This document shows, in pieces, positions 36,285 through 46,821 of a stretch of DNA of 64,000 nt. The position numbers and the translations under genes were made by a program. Source of the DNA: Desulfomicrobium baculatum DSM 4028 (GTDB lineage Bacteria; Desulfobacterota; Desulfovibrionia; Desulfovibrionales; Desulfomicrobiaceae); the NCBI RefSeq assembly GCF_000023225.1, contig NC_013173.1, forward strand, positions 994,501 through 1,058,500, written 5' to 3'. Position 1 is the stretch's first letter. The number at the start of each line of letters is the position of its first letter. The notes below the pieces were generated by a model. It made no database searches and was not told where the DNA came from. It saw only the letters and a program-made list of their open reading frames with translations.

Positions 36285-37117
36285 TGGCTCTTTGTTACGG
36301 GCCAGGGTTCTTTTGGCCCGGGTTCTTCCCCGTCTTCGGATTTGTGTTGGGCGCTGGGCTCGGTTCTCTCTTTGAGAAGTTCAGCGACGCCCATTTCCAG
36401 CGATGAAAGGTAATCCTCGATGCTCCAGGCCACCTTCTGTCCATTTGTGCTCAGCTCAATGCCGCAGATCAGGTCCGGCCCGGTCTCGAAGCGGACCTGA
36501 ACTTCCGCCGCGAAGGTTTCATTAAGCGCATCGTGTATGGCATTGTGCTGCTCCGCAGGCAGGTCGTAGGCGCTGCGCACCAGTGCGGGGCTTGGACCTG
36601 CAAGGGCCTTGGCGAGGGCTTCCTTCGCCTGGCCGTCCAGCTCTCGCAAGCGGCGAATGAACGCCTCGACCAGACGCTCCTCCAAACTCGTCGTGGCAAG
36701 ATCCGTCAGCGTTTTTCTTGCGATGGCGAATACTTCCTGCCGAGTCCGGCGGCTGATTGCTTGACGTAAACCGTGTGCTTCGTCTCTCAGCGTTTCCTGT
36801 CGCCGGGCTCTCAAGGTGTCGGCCGCTTCCCGTGCCTCGTCGAGGAGCCGTTGACGTTCGGTTTTCACCTCGTCCATCGCTTTGTTGAGCAGCGCGGCGC
36901 GTTGCCGGTCGAACTCCTCGTTTTTCTGCTGAAACTCGTCGCTCTGTTTCCGGGCTTCGGCCTTTCTCCTGTCGGCGTCCGCGAGTTTGTCGGCGATCCG
37001 CTTCTCCCGCTCTTCGATGGCGTGAAGGATGGGCTTGTAAAGAAAGCGTTTCATCAACCACATCAGGACCAGAAAGTTGAGCGTCTGCGCTCCGACCGTG
37101 AACCAATCGATGATCAT
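36281..37117 (-). CDS. atpF: N-ATPase subunit b (fused b/delta type)
   Basis: A 278-residue stator subunit. One N-terminal membrane helix ([22 protein letters not shown]) leads into a very long charged coiled coil (about 35-160) and then a delta-like globular part with [30 protein letters not shown], typical of the C-terminal half of delta. This fusion explains why no separate atpH is in the operon. The start at 37117 has GGGGAAG upstream. Confidence 0.88.
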   Translation of the reverse strand: MIIDWFTVGAQTLNFLVLMWLMKRFLYKPILHAIEEREKRIADKLADADRRKAEARKQSDEFQQKNEEFDRQRAALLNKAMDEVKTERQRLLDEAREAADTLRARRQETLRDEAHGLRQAISRRTRQEVFAIARKTLTDLATTSLEERLVEAFIRRLRELDGQAKEALAKALAGPSPALVRSAYDLPAEQHNAIHDALNETFAAEVQVRFETGPDLICGIELSTNGQKVAWSIEDYLSSLEMGVAELLKERTEPSAQHKSEDGEEPGPKEPWPVTKSQ

Positions 37118-37121
37118 GGTC

Positions 37122-37403
37122 TTACTTCCCCGCCATTTGGGCGATGGCATAATTCCAGAACGGGTTGGCGAAGATGAGAATCATCGAGACCACGAAACAG
37201 TAGATGGCTGTGGATTCGATCATCGCCAGGCCCACGAACAGGGTCCGGGTGATGGTGGCGGAGGCATCGGGCTGCTGTGCCAGTGACGTCAGCGCCGTCG
37301 CGACCGCCTTCCCCTCCGCCAGCGCAGGTCCCATGGTGCCGAAACCGGTGGTGATGCCGGCGATGATGATTGATGCCACTGCGATAATAGTCATGCTGTC
37401 CAT
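37122..37403 (-). CDS. atpE: N-ATPase c subunit (Na+-type motif)
   Basis: A 93-residue two-helix proteolipid. The second helix has E63-S64-T65 and Y68, the ESTxxY signature of sodium-binding rotors such as Ilyobacter. In the first helix the position of the sodium-ligand Gln32 is Glu (E30), giving two carboxylates per hairpin. The loop AQQPDA resembles the RQP loop of standard c subunits. It lies between a and b in the operon. Ion specificity is inferred from the motif. Confidence 0.93.
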   Translation of the reverse strand: MDSMTIIAVASIIIAGITTGFGTMGPALAEGKAVATALTSLAQQPDASATITRTLFVGLAMIESTAIYCFVVSMILIFANPFWNYAIAQMAGK

Positions 37404-37434
37404 AGGTTCTCCTTTTTTTGGAGGTGTTCATGCT

Positions 37435-38130
37435 TCACTGTGTTGCCCTGGGTTCAGGCCTGGGTTTGCGAATTCGTATGGCGGCCGCGATGTAAACCGC
37501 GGCGAGGATGCTGAAGATGTATGCCTGCACCATGCCGGTGAGCAGCCCCAGCATGGTCATGACGATTGGGAAGAGGAAGGGCGTGATCGTGATCAGGATG
37601 GCGATAATCATCGCCCCGCTCATCATGTTGCCGAACAGACGGACGGCCAGGGCCAGCGTGCGCGAAACTTCGCTGATAATGTTGAAGGGCAGCATCATGA
37701 TCGTCGGTTTCATATAGGACTTGAGATAGTCGCCTAGCCCCTGCTCCTGGATGCCAAAGAACGGCACCGCCACGAACACGCACAGCGCGAGCGCAACTGT
37801 GGTCGAAAGTGAACCGGTCGGCGGTTCGTAACCGGGAATGACGGTGCAGAGGCTGGCTGCGGCAACAAAAAGGAAGAGCGTGCCCAGGAAGTCGAGATAT
37901 TTCCGCGGCTGACTGAGGCCGATCTCTTCAATCTGTTTCTCGATGCCGGTGACGACGATTTCAAGAAGGTTCTGCCAGTGGGTGCGTGTCAGGTCCGTGG
38001 AAAGTCTGCGCGTAATGATTTTCGAGCCAATGGCCATTACGAGCATCAGTCCCCACGTGAATGCAATGGTGGCGTTGAGTTTGAGAAAGCCGTATTGCCA
38101 GAATATGATTTCATCGGGGCTAAGACGCAT
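37435..38130 (-). CDS. atpB: N-ATPase a subunit
   Basis: A 231-residue polytopic membrane protein with five or six helices. The essential arginine lies in RTLALAVRLFGNMMSGAM. The N-terminus carries the N-ATPase-type sequence LSPDEIIFWQYGFLKLNATIAFTWG. It overlaps atpR by eleven bases and lies 31 bases before atpE. Confidence 0.93.
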   Translation of the reverse strand: MRLSPDEIIFWQYGFLKLNATIAFTWGLMLVMAIGSKIITRRLSTDLTRTHWQNLLEIVVTGIEKQIEEIGLSQPRKYLDFLGTLFLFVAAASLCTVIPGYEPPTGSLSTTVALALCVFVAVPFFGIQEQGLGDYLKSYMKPTIMMLPFNIISEVSRTLALAVRLFGNMMSGAMIIAILITITPFLFPIVMTMLGLLTGMVQAYIFSILAAVYIAAAIRIRKPRPEPRATQ

Positions 38131-38431
38131 GTCCGGCCTCCTGTGCCAGGCAAGCCGGCTTTTCCACCGTTCTGGTGAGCCGCGTCACGACAAGGCGCGC
38201 AATGAAAAAACCAAGGAGGCACATCAGCAGCCTGCCCAGATGACCGCCCGCGATAAAATGGAACCCTGTCAGGGTAATGCCCATTCTCAGCAACAGGCTG
38301 GCGAAGAACCAAAACGCCGGCCGCTTGGACGAAACGCCTTTCCTGACCGTCCACCAGAGGCCGCCAAAGAACAGCCCGCCGAGCAAAACGCCCGCCGCCA
38401 GCGCCAGGACCAGTGTCAAAGTTTCATTCAT
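38120..38431 (-). CDS. atpR: N-ATPase-specific membrane subunit R
   Basis: A 103-residue, three-helix hydrophobic protein with MNETLTLVLALAAGVLLGGLFFGGLWW at the start and LLLRMGITLTGF in the middle, matching AtpR of N-ATPase operons, which is thought to help c-ring assembly or ion selectivity. The ATG at 38431 has GGAGG six bases upstream; ATG 38434 is adjacent. It overlaps both neighbours. Confidence 0.88.
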   Translation of the reverse strand: MNETLTLVLALAAGVLLGGLFFGGLWWTVRKGVSSKRPAFWFFASLLLRMGITLTGFHFIAGGHLGRLLMCLLGFFIARLVVTRLTRTVEKPACLAQEAGHAS

Positions 38432-38748
38432 CATTGTCCTCCTTTCCCATTTCCCTGTTTTCCTTGGCCACCCAATGCCAGGCGTTAAAACAGCCGACCG
38501 TGAGCCCGGCCACAATCAGCGCCAGGGTCCAGGAATGGCTTCCCGGATGCCGATGGTCCAGCCAGATGCCGAGCGCCGCGCCGAGCAGCGTTGGAATCAC
38601 CACCGACCAGCCTACAAGCCCCATCATGCCCAGGCCAAACCAGACGCCCGGCGTGGGGTTGCGCCGCGCCTTGAGCTTGCGCGCCGCCTTTGCGCCGACC
38701 TCCCGACTGAACGTGGTGCGGTCATCCTTGCTTTTGATTTCCGGTTTT

Positions 38749-38756
<8 letters not shown>
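38424..38756 (-). CDS. atpQ: N-ATPase-specific membrane subunit Q (AtpI-like)
   Basis: A 110-residue protein with a basic N-terminus and two membrane helices (GLGMMGLVGWSVVIPTLLGAALGIWLD and WTLALIVAGLTVGCFNAWHWV), the AtpI/AtpQ arrangement. It overlaps atpC and atpR by eight bases. The D-C-Q-R-B-E-F-A-G order is the diagnostic N-ATPase arrangement. Confidence 0.88.
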
Positions 38757-40669
<1,913 letters not shown>

Positions 40670-40754
40670 TTAGTTTCCCATGACGCGGAGTCCATTGGGA
40701 ACCGCCCGTCGACCCAATCACGGAACCTGGACACGTCGGTCTCCGAAATTCCTT

Positions 40755-42134
40755 TCAAGCCGTCATGTTCGGCAGACACGCCTGTGAATGTGGTTTTCCC
40801 TCCTTCGCGCACAAGGCAGGTTCGGATTCAAGCATTTCGCGCACGCGCGTTATTTGCGTGTTTATCCTCGTGCGGTCATGCTTGGCCTCAAGGGTGCGCC
40901 CGGCCAGTTCGGCGATCCATTGAACCTGATCGAGAAGAGCCCGCCTGCGCTGTGGGGTGGTCGTTAAACCGGCAAGAGTCAAAATGGCGTCGATCATCCG
41001 GGACATGATGACGAAATTGCCTGAGGCATTGCCTCGAATCTGGTCGAAGGATTCGGTCAGCAGACTTTCAAAGCCGGGGCCCCTTGCAATCACGCGCAGC
41101 CGTTCTTCCCCGTAGCGGTACAACGACGTGATTCGCCGGGGCGCCAGACGGGCCAGGATCACCGTCAGATAGTCCACGCACATCACGGCTGTTGTTGTGT
41201 CGTTGATGCCGGGGGAGAGTGCTTTCAAGGCCACATCCACGATCTGTCTGATGCCGAAGGCAGCGTCCTGCTCCACCGTGCGGTGGCGACTGATGGTGAA
41301 CGTTGCCTGCAGGGCGGCAACCGTCTCCTGGTCCAGCGGGTCCCGCAGAGCGAGCGAGACCAGCGCGGTGTCCCGGACAACGAACTCGCCGATGCCGCGC
41401 TCCATCCGCACGATGGTGTCCATGTCCTGCGCCACGCGCATGAGCGCGTCGTTATCCACGATCTGGATGTAGCCGCTCTTCCCGGCCAGGACGGTGCGCC
41501 AGCTCCTTTCAGCCAGAAGATCCGGCGACGGGTCGTCAATGCTGTCGGCAGGTTCTTGTCCGGGGTTTTCCGGGAAAAGCCGCTCTATGGCCTGGACAGT
41601 TTCGCTGGCGACGGAAGCGATGATATTGGACGCCTGGATCGAAGAGGCGATGTAATGAATGAAGAACATGAGGGCGCCCACTCCTCCGAGCGCCAGCACA
41701 AAACCAAAGAACACCGCCAGGCTTGGAACAAATGCTCCCTCATCGCCGCCGCGAATGGTGCGCAACACGATCAGGCTGTAGGTGAAAATGCCGGCGAAGA
41801 TGCCAAGTACGACCTGCGTAACGCGGCTGCGCATGAAGTTCCGCAGGATTCGCGAGGAATACTGGCTCGATGCCAGCGCCAGCACCACAAGGATCATGGA
41901 GAACGTGACTCCCACCACGGTCATCATGGAACCGGCAATCGTGGACATCATCCCGCGTGCGCCTTCCACACCGGCCCCGAACAGGCGTGGCCACCGGGCC
42001 AGCCACAGGTCGCTGCCGGCTGAGTCCGCTTCGACCAACGCTACCGCCAGGGCTATGCTGAATACGACAATGAGCGAAGGCACAAACCAAAAGCTCGACC
42101 GCAGATTGCTCCAAAGTTGCCTTAATTTATTCAT
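40755..42134 (-). CDS. DUF2254 family membrane protein
   Basis: A 459-residue protein with four N-terminal membrane helices (about 15-150) and a large cytoplasmic part. SAGSDLWLARWPRLFGAGVEGARGMMSTIAGSMMTVVGVTFSM and LSPGINDTTTAVMCVDYL are characteristic of the DUF2254 family, whose function is not known. It is upstream of the N-ATPase operon on the same strand, so the two may be co-transcribed. Nothing in the sequence ties it to the ATPase mechanism. Confidence 0.82.
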   Translation of the reverse strand: MNKLRQLWSNLRSSFWFVPSLIVVFSIALAVALVEADSAGSDLWLARWPRLFGAGVEGARGMMSTIAGSMMTVVGVTFSMILVVLALASSQYSSRILRNFMRSRVTQVVLGIFAGIFTYSLIVLRTIRGGDEGAFVPSLAVFFGFVLALGGVGALMFFIHYIASSIQASNIIASVASETVQAIERLFPENPGQEPADSIDDPSPDLLAERSWRTVLAGKSGYIQIVDNDALMRVAQDMDTIVRMERGIGEFVVRDTALVSLALRDPLDQETVAALQATFTISRHRTVEQDAAFGIRQIVDVALKALSPGINDTTTAVMCVDYLTVILARLAPRRITSLYRYGEERLRVIARGPGFESLLTESFDQIRGNASGNFVIMSRMIDAILTLAGLTTTPQRRRALLDQVQWIAELAGRTLEAKHDRTRINTQITRVREMLESEPALCAKEGKPHSQACLPNMTA

Positions 42135-42702
42135 GAGTCAGATCCCACTTCCCGTTACGGATTTTTGTCATGTTGAATGGCATGATGATGGAGTTGCTGT
42201 TAAAAGTATCTTGAGTTTTTTCACACCCTCATATTTTTTAAATATTTGCGATGTAATGACATGAGCAATAAGTGTTCCTGTGAATTATATTATTTTGTTT
42301 TAATGAATAAGCTAAATTAATTATTAAATTTTTTGAAATGGAAATATTGTGCATTAAATCCGTTTGTTTGATCCGCGATATGTTCTGTATCCGCAATATA
42401 TCACAGCCGTTCAGGACAAGCGTCGCTTTTGTCGTTTTATCCTGAGGGAAAACCACTGCCCGGTTCAGAGCTGGAAATGGAGTGGTGCCAGGGTGGGCCG
42501 GATCATCTTGCGGAGCACGGCAGCCAAAAGGAGTTTCCTGTCAGCCTGGTCTCGATGGGGACGGAATTTTTGCGGCTTGTGCATCATGTTGAACTGGGCT
42601 CCGCGGTCCCCCCCCATACGCTGAAAAGCCCGGCATGAATCGGGCTTTTCAACGTGCAAACGTTCTTGGCGGCCGCCGCCGGGGGCTGCGGACCGCTTGA
42701 TC
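42135..42702. other. Long intergenic region with AT-rich island
   Basis: 568 bases. About 42200-42400 is clearly AT-rich against a GC-rich background and has no gene. From about 42430 to 42638 a GC-rich open frame of about 69 codons exists with reasonable codon rhythm, but it has only a TTG start and no ribosome site. The rest holds the usp terminator. Confidence 0.5.
42622..42651 (-). terminator. Terminator of the usp gene
   Basis: TGAAAAGCCCG (42622-42632) pairs with CGGGCTTTTCA (42641-42651). Read on the minus strand the stem base ends in a TTTT run about 50 bases after the usp stop. Confidence 0.8.
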
Positions 42703-43125
42703 CTACTTCTTGACCACCATGACCGAGCACGGGGCATGTGAAACAACCTTGCTTGAAACGCTGCCGATGAGGAAGCGTTCCACCGCGCCCGCTCCCTTGT
42801 TGCCGATGACTATGAGGTCGATTCCGTTTTTCTCGGCATACTCGACAATAGCATCTGCCGGGGAAGCACTCTCTTGTGCGATGACGTTTACCTTAGCGTC
42901 GGCAGCTTGAGCCTGGTCCTTGATCCGCTGTATGGTTTCCTGGACGCCTTGGCGGATTTTATCCAGAAAATTTCCCGAAACTTCTCCAAGATACAGATTG
43001 TTGAAAGGAGCAGTGGAAATGGTCAGGGCCGTGAGTTCCGCATCTTCCTTGGCCGCAATTTCCATTGCTTTCTTGAGCACCAGAGTTGCGTAGGTCGATT
43101 GATCGAGAGCCACCAGAATCTTCAT
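42703..43125 (-). CDS. Universal stress protein (UspA family)
   Basis: A 140-residue single-domain stress protein. It begins MKILVALDQSTYATLVLKKAM, and the ATP-binding pattern G-x2-G-x9-G-S is present as GNKGAGAVERFLIGSVSSKV near the C-terminus, so an ATP-binding type is likely. It is monocistronic with its own terminator. The start has AAGGAGGAT upstream. Confidence 0.92.
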   Translation of the reverse strand: MKILVALDQSTYATLVLKKAMEIAAKEDAELTALTISTAPFNNLYLGEVSGNFLDKIRQGVQETIQRIKDQAQAADAKVNVIAQESASPADAIVEYAEKNGIDLIVIGNKGAGAVERFLIGSVSSKVVSHAPCSVMVVKK

Positions 43126-43363
43126 TTTTTCATCCTCCTTTTATACGGGTTTCTTTAGTCCTCCATGCAAGGAAATATCACATCTTTTGTAGCAAGCGGT
43201 GAAAAGGCGAATTGGAGCGGGTTGAACTGCCGGGTGTTGAACAGGCGATGTTTATTGAAAACATAACTCTCCCCTCGATCTTTGGCAACGTTTGGGTAAA
43301 ACCGAACCGCTTCGAAACGATTGTTCAGGAAATCAGCGGGCTGGGATGCATCGAGGCGGGCGG

Positions 43364-43408
43364 TAACTGCGTAAAAGGCCCGGAAAATCCGGGCCTTTTA
43401 CGCAGTTA
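43364..43408. terminator. Very long perfect terminator hairpin at the pirin gene end
   Basis: A perfect 21-bp stem (43364-43384 with 43388-43408) closes a 3-base loop. The lower part is A/T-rich and the top GGCCCGGA. The minus-strand pirin stop codon (43406-43408) is inside the stem. The unusually long stem reads the same on both strands and can stop transcription in both directions. Confidence 0.85.
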
Positions 43409-44263
43409 GAGGGGTTGGTTGACAGGGTGCTTGATGAAGGTCCCTTCGTGGTATTCTTTGAAGGCCAGTTCGAGTTCGGCCTTGGTGTTCATGACGATGG
43501 GTCCGCGCCAGGCGATGGGTTCGCCCAAAGGGCGGCCGCTGATCAGCAGGAAGCGGATGCCTTCCGGGCCCGCTTCGACGGCCAGCGAGTCTCCGGGGCC
43601 GAAGAGGACCAGGTCGCGGTTGGCCACCGCTTGGCCCTCCACCGCGCCCGCGCCTTCGATGACGTAGATGAAGGCGGTGTGGTTATCGGGCAGGGTGTGG
43701 GTGAAACCGGTTTCGGCGGGGACGTCGCAATCCAGATACCTCGGCTGGATGACAATATCGTCCATGGGGCCGTGCACGCCCTCGACCTGTCCGGCAATGA
43801 CCTTGATCCGCGTGCCGTCGGCAAGAGTCGTTTGTGGGATCTGCGCAGCGGTCAGTCCACGGTAGCGTGGGGCCATCATTTTTTCGGCAGCCGGCAGATT
43901 GGCCCAGAGTTGAAAGCCGTGCATGGAACCGTTCGGGTCGCCCTTCGGCATCTCTTGATGGACAATGCCGGAGCCTGCGGTCATCCATTGCACGTCGCCG
44001 CTGGAGATGATTCCCGTATTGCCCAGACTGTCGTCGTGCTCGACATCTCCCTTGATGACATAGGTGATGGTCTCGATGCCGCGGTGCGGATGCCAGGGGA
44101 AACCGCGTTTGAAATCCTCGGGTTTGTCGGACCTGAAATCGTCGAATAAAAGGAATGGATCGAATTCAGGGGCCTCGTAGTAACCGAAAATCCGCCGCAG
44201 CTTCACGCCCGCTCCTTCGGTCACGGGTTCGCCCTTATATATGGCCTTGATCGCTCGTCGCAT
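43406..44263 (-). CDS. Pirin family bicupin protein
   Basis: A 285-residue protein of the pirin family. The metal-binding residues are in FPWHPHRGIETITYV and IVHQEMP, within the N-terminal cupin (about 55-115). The second cupin domain includes HTAFIYVIEGAGAV. Bacterial pirins are iron-containing and some act as quercetinases or regulators, so the role here is open. The start at 44263 follows CAGGAG. Confidence 0.9.
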   Translation of the reverse strand: MRRAIKAIYKGEPVTEGAGVKLRRIFGYYEAPEFDPFLLFDDFRSDKPEDFKRGFPWHPHRGIETITYVIKGDVEHDDSLGNTGIISSGDVQWMTAGSGIVHQEMPKGDPNGSMHGFQLWANLPAAEKMMAPRYRGLTAAQIPQTTLADGTRIKVIAGQVEGVHGPMDDIVIQPRYLDCDVPAETGFTHTLPDNHTAFIYVIEGAGAVEGQAVANRDLVLFGPGDSLAVEAGPEGIRFLLISGRPLGEPIAWRGPIVMNTKAELELAFKEYHEGTFIKHPVNQPL

Positions 44264-44341
44264 GGTCGCTCCTGGTAATGGCGTTTCCGCGTGTCGCGCC
44301 GGTTCGAATAAACGCCTGCTTCGCACGGATTGTCATGAGGG

Positions 44342-44728
44342 TCAGTTTCTGCGTGGTCCTGGAACCTGGAATATTTTTATTTCGGTCTTGTCTGGCTGCT
44401 TGGTGACCAGATATTTGTGTCTGTTCACCGCCCGTTCGGTCAAAAGCAGCATGATGTCCGGCAGGTCCGACTGGGCGTGCATGCGGTTGAACCCCTCGTC
44501 GTCCCGCAGTCTCTTGGTAACTTTATAGCCTTGCTTTCCTTTTGGATCGAGAACCACGTCCCCGGGTTGCACCTCGACCTGATCCCCGATTGCCCTGGTC
44601 AGGAAGTCAAAGATGGTGCGTTCGTAAAATTTTTTCACGTCTTCCGTAGACTCGGCCGCGTCGATCTGGCTGCGGTAATGCGGCTCCACTTCACGTTGCT
44701 GCGCTTTGAAAGACAATTGTCGTGTCAT
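44342..44728 (-). CDS. Uncharacterised protein
   Basis: A 128-residue, hydrophilic protein without signal peptide, starting at ATG 44728 with GGAGG upstream. It is mixed helix and strand, with repeated basic and acidic patches (STEDVKKFYERTIFDFLTRAIGDQ; VEVQPGDVVLDPKGKQGYKVTKRL). I do not recognise a family. It is a single gene separated from pirin by about 80 bases. Confidence 0.68.
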   Translation of the reverse strand: MTRQLSFKAQQREVEPHYRSQIDAAESTEDVKKFYERTIFDFLTRAIGDQVEVQPGDVVLDPKGKQGYKVTKRLRDDEGFNRMHAQSDLPDIMLLLTERAVNRHKYLVTKQPDKTEIKIFQVPGPRRN

Positions 44729-45152
44729 GCTGACCTCCATTAAAAAGTGAAAGAACCGGTTTGAAAAACTGCCTTAACCAGGTTCACGCAAGGGTATTCG
44801 CAAAAAAGAGGAGGATATTCGGGGAGTCTGTGCATGGTGGTGAAAATTCAATTTACTGGTTTATTCAAACCATAGCTCGCAGGTGAATATTTGGCAATGC
44901 CGGGCCGAAATGAGTTACAAACTCTGCTCTTTCGGTTGGTTAGGGGCCTGATCCGCAGAGCTTGCTTCGCGGATCAGACGGTGTACGCGGTTTCGATGAC
45001 TGTCTGGAAAGCCGCACGGGAACAGCCGGATGAAGCCGGCAGCGATGCCCGCAGGCCTGGCTGGTTGCGTGAAAGCCCAAAAAAACATAGATTATTGTTA
45101 TGTCGGATTTCAGCCACATACGTTCAATTTCGCTTTAGCCAATGGACAAATT
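44729..45152. other. Intergenic region with one hairpin
   Basis: 424 bases without a supportable gene. CTGATCCGC and GCGGATCAG form a 9-bp inverted repeat around 44949-44978. The downstream end becomes AT-rich towards the rhodanese gene. Confidence 0.5.
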
Positions 45153-45569
45153 ATGGAATATTCAAAAATTTATAGATTTTTCGTGTTCTTTTTCGGAGCA
45201 TTTTTCATTGTTTCAGGAATTGCTTCTGCAAGCGAGCATGTGTTGCCTCCGTTGGAAGCGCAAAAACTGATTGAAGCGAACAAGGATAATCCACAGTTCA
45301 TCATTATTGATTTACGGACAAAAGCTGAATTTGATGATGCTCATATCGAAGGCGCAAAACTTGTTCCTTATTATGCAACGAATTTTAAAAGAATAATTTC
45401 TCAAATGGATAGAGAATCAAAAATTCTTCTTTATTGTCAAAAAGGCAGGCAAAGCCCACTTGCTTTGAAAGCTTTGGAAAAGTTGCGATTTTCGGATATG
45501 TATATTTTGGATGGTGGGTTTGACGAGTGGATCAATGCGGGGCTGCCGACAGCGTATACTTCTTTTTGA
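45153..45569 (+). CDS. Rhodanese-like protein, exported
   Basis: A 138-residue protein with a signal peptide (IYRFFVFFFGAFFIVSGIASA) and one rhodanese domain: IIDLRTKAEFDDAHIEGAKLVPY, then the active-site loop YCQKGRQSPLALKAL with the catalytic cysteine. It is clearly AT-rich compared with its neighbours, suggesting recent acquisition. The start at 45153 has only a weak ribosome site. It probably handles periplasmic sulfur species. Confidence 0.85.
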   Translation: MEYSKIYRFFVFFFGAFFIVSGIASASEHVLPPLEAQKLIEANKDNPQFIIIDLRTKAEFDDAHIEGAKLVPYYATNFKRIISQMDRESKILLYCQKGRQSPLALKALEKLRFSDMYILDGGFDEWINAGLPTAYTSF

Positions 45570-45608
45570 ATTGGATATTTTAAATATTTTTAAATATATA
45601 TAAATACG

Positions 45609-45667
45609 TTACTGCACAAAAAACGTCATCTTCTTATTCAAGAGGATGACGTTTTTTTGTGCAGTAA
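45609..45667. terminator. Bidirectional terminator after the rhodanese gene
   Basis: A long stem (about 45609-45630 with 45645-45667) contains A- and T-tracts and reads ACTGCAC...GTGCAGT at its base. It ends the rhodanese transcript and can act in both directions. Confidence 0.82.
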
Positions 45668-45683
45668 TCTTATCTTGTTCAGC

Positions 45684-45858
45684 GGTCCGTTGTCGTCATG
45701 GTCTTGAGGTGCGTCGGCTGTCTGACTGAGCCAGGCATCGTTTGTTGAATCGTTGCCTGATGTGCTGTTCGGGTTTTCCGCACTGCACGCAACGATTCAA
45801 CTCTACGAGGCCGGAGAAGGAGTTCCGGCGTAACTCAAGACCATGGCGACAACGGACC
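45684..45858 (-). repeat. Structured dispersed repeat, copy B (core inverted)
   Basis: A 175-bp element. Outer arms are 45684-45708 and 45834-45858 (25 bp, 24 Watson-Crick pairs plus one G-T). Inner hairpin arms are 45744-45756 and 45789-45801 (GTTGAATCGTTGC), with a 32-base loop. The conserved boxes are on the minus strand: 45804-45824 for the first and 45718-45743 for the second. Outer arms resemble those of copy C with paired substitutions. It lies between the rhodanese terminator and the RluA-type gene. Confidence 0.9.
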
Positions 45859-45975
45859 TTGAGGCGCCGAGCACGTGGTTTGGAAAACGCAAAGATTAAA
45901 ACACAAAACTTAAAACATTAAAACCTATTACAATAACTGCCCTTGAAAGTCTGACTGGTCGTGTAGTTGTCGTAT

Positions 45976-46821
45976 TCAGTCCGTCAGGGGAAAGGGAAGA
46001 TCCGGCACGGCCCATTGCTTGGGCGCGTTCGTGAACGGGCAGGTGAAGGCCAGGCTTCTGGCCACAAGCTGCAGCTCCTGCACCTGTCTGGTGCCGCGAC
46101 CGTAGCGCGGGTCGCCCATGACGGGATGTCCCAGGCCGTTCAGGTGGCGGCGGATCTGGTGTTTGCGGCCTGTGTCGATGCGGGCGAGGAGCAGGGTCAT
46201 GTCGGAGGCGGGGTCGCTTTGGACAACATGAAAGCGAGAACGCGCCTCTTTGCCATCCAGGGGCTCGTTAACCTCGATGTCGGTCCAGTCCGGAATGCCG
46301 CGCACGATGGCCGCATATTCCTTGACTACCGCGCCTTGGCGAAAAAGTTCCCCCAGTTTGGCGGCTGCCTTGCCGTCGTGGGCCAGGAGCATGATCCCGC
46401 GTGCTTCGCGGTCCAGGCGGTGGACCGGGTGCAGCTCGTTTCTGGAGCCGAGCTTGGCCTGGGCCAGACGGGGCAGGGTGCAGTGGTCCGCGAAACGCGT
46501 GCCCTGGGACAGGACTGCGGCAGGCTTGTTCCAGACGGAATAGTGCTTGGCCTTGGCAATGAGTTCCGGCTGGGCCGGAACCAGGGCCAGCAGGGCGGGA
46601 TCGTAATTGATCTCCAGGCGTTCGCCGGGTTTGACTTCCGCGGAGGCCCGCCGCAGCCGGGACGTCGAGCGTCCGGGGCGGGACCACCACACGCCGCCCT
46701 TGGCCATGCAGTCCTTGATGCGGGCCTTGGGCAGCCCGGTCAGGCGTGCCAGGGTGTCGCAGGCCGGGGCGGCTTCTTCGACGGTGAAGGTGCTGGAAAA
46801 AGTTTCGGGTGTTGTGTGCAT
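45976..46821 (-). CDS. RluA family pseudouridine synthase
   Basis: A 281-residue enzyme. The catalytic motif HRLDREARGIMLLAHDGKAAAKLGE carries the aspartate that attacks uridine. An N-terminal S4-like region (PACDTLARLTGLPKARIKDCMAKGGVWW) precedes it. The C-terminal RIDTGRKHQIRRHLNGLGHPVMGDPRYG is the family's RTGRxHQIR block. The RNA target is unknown. Its start overlaps the stop of the small tautomerase gene. Confidence 0.9.
   Translation of the reverse strand: MHTTPETFSSTFTVEEAAPACDTLARLTGLPKARIKDCMAKGGVWWSRPGRSTSRLRRASAEVKPGERLEINYDPALLALVPAQPELIAKAKHYSVWNKPAAVLSQGTRFADHCTLPRLAQAKLGSRNELHPVHRLDREARGIMLLAHDGKAAAKLGELFRQGAVVKEYAAIVRGIPDWTDIEVNEPLDGKEARSRFHVVQSDPASDMTLLLARIDTGRKHQIRRHLNGLGHPVMGDPRYGRGTRQVQELQLVARSLAFTCPFTNAPKQWAVPDLPFPLTD

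Noticed and set aside
42429-42638. 69-codon plus-strand frame upstream of usp
   Set aside because: TTG start without ribosome site and an in-frame stop shortly upstream. Kept only as a note on a possible gene remnant.
43212-43409. 65-codon plus-strand frame before the pirin terminator
   Set aside because: No ribosome site, no recognisable domain, and it runs into the terminator stem.
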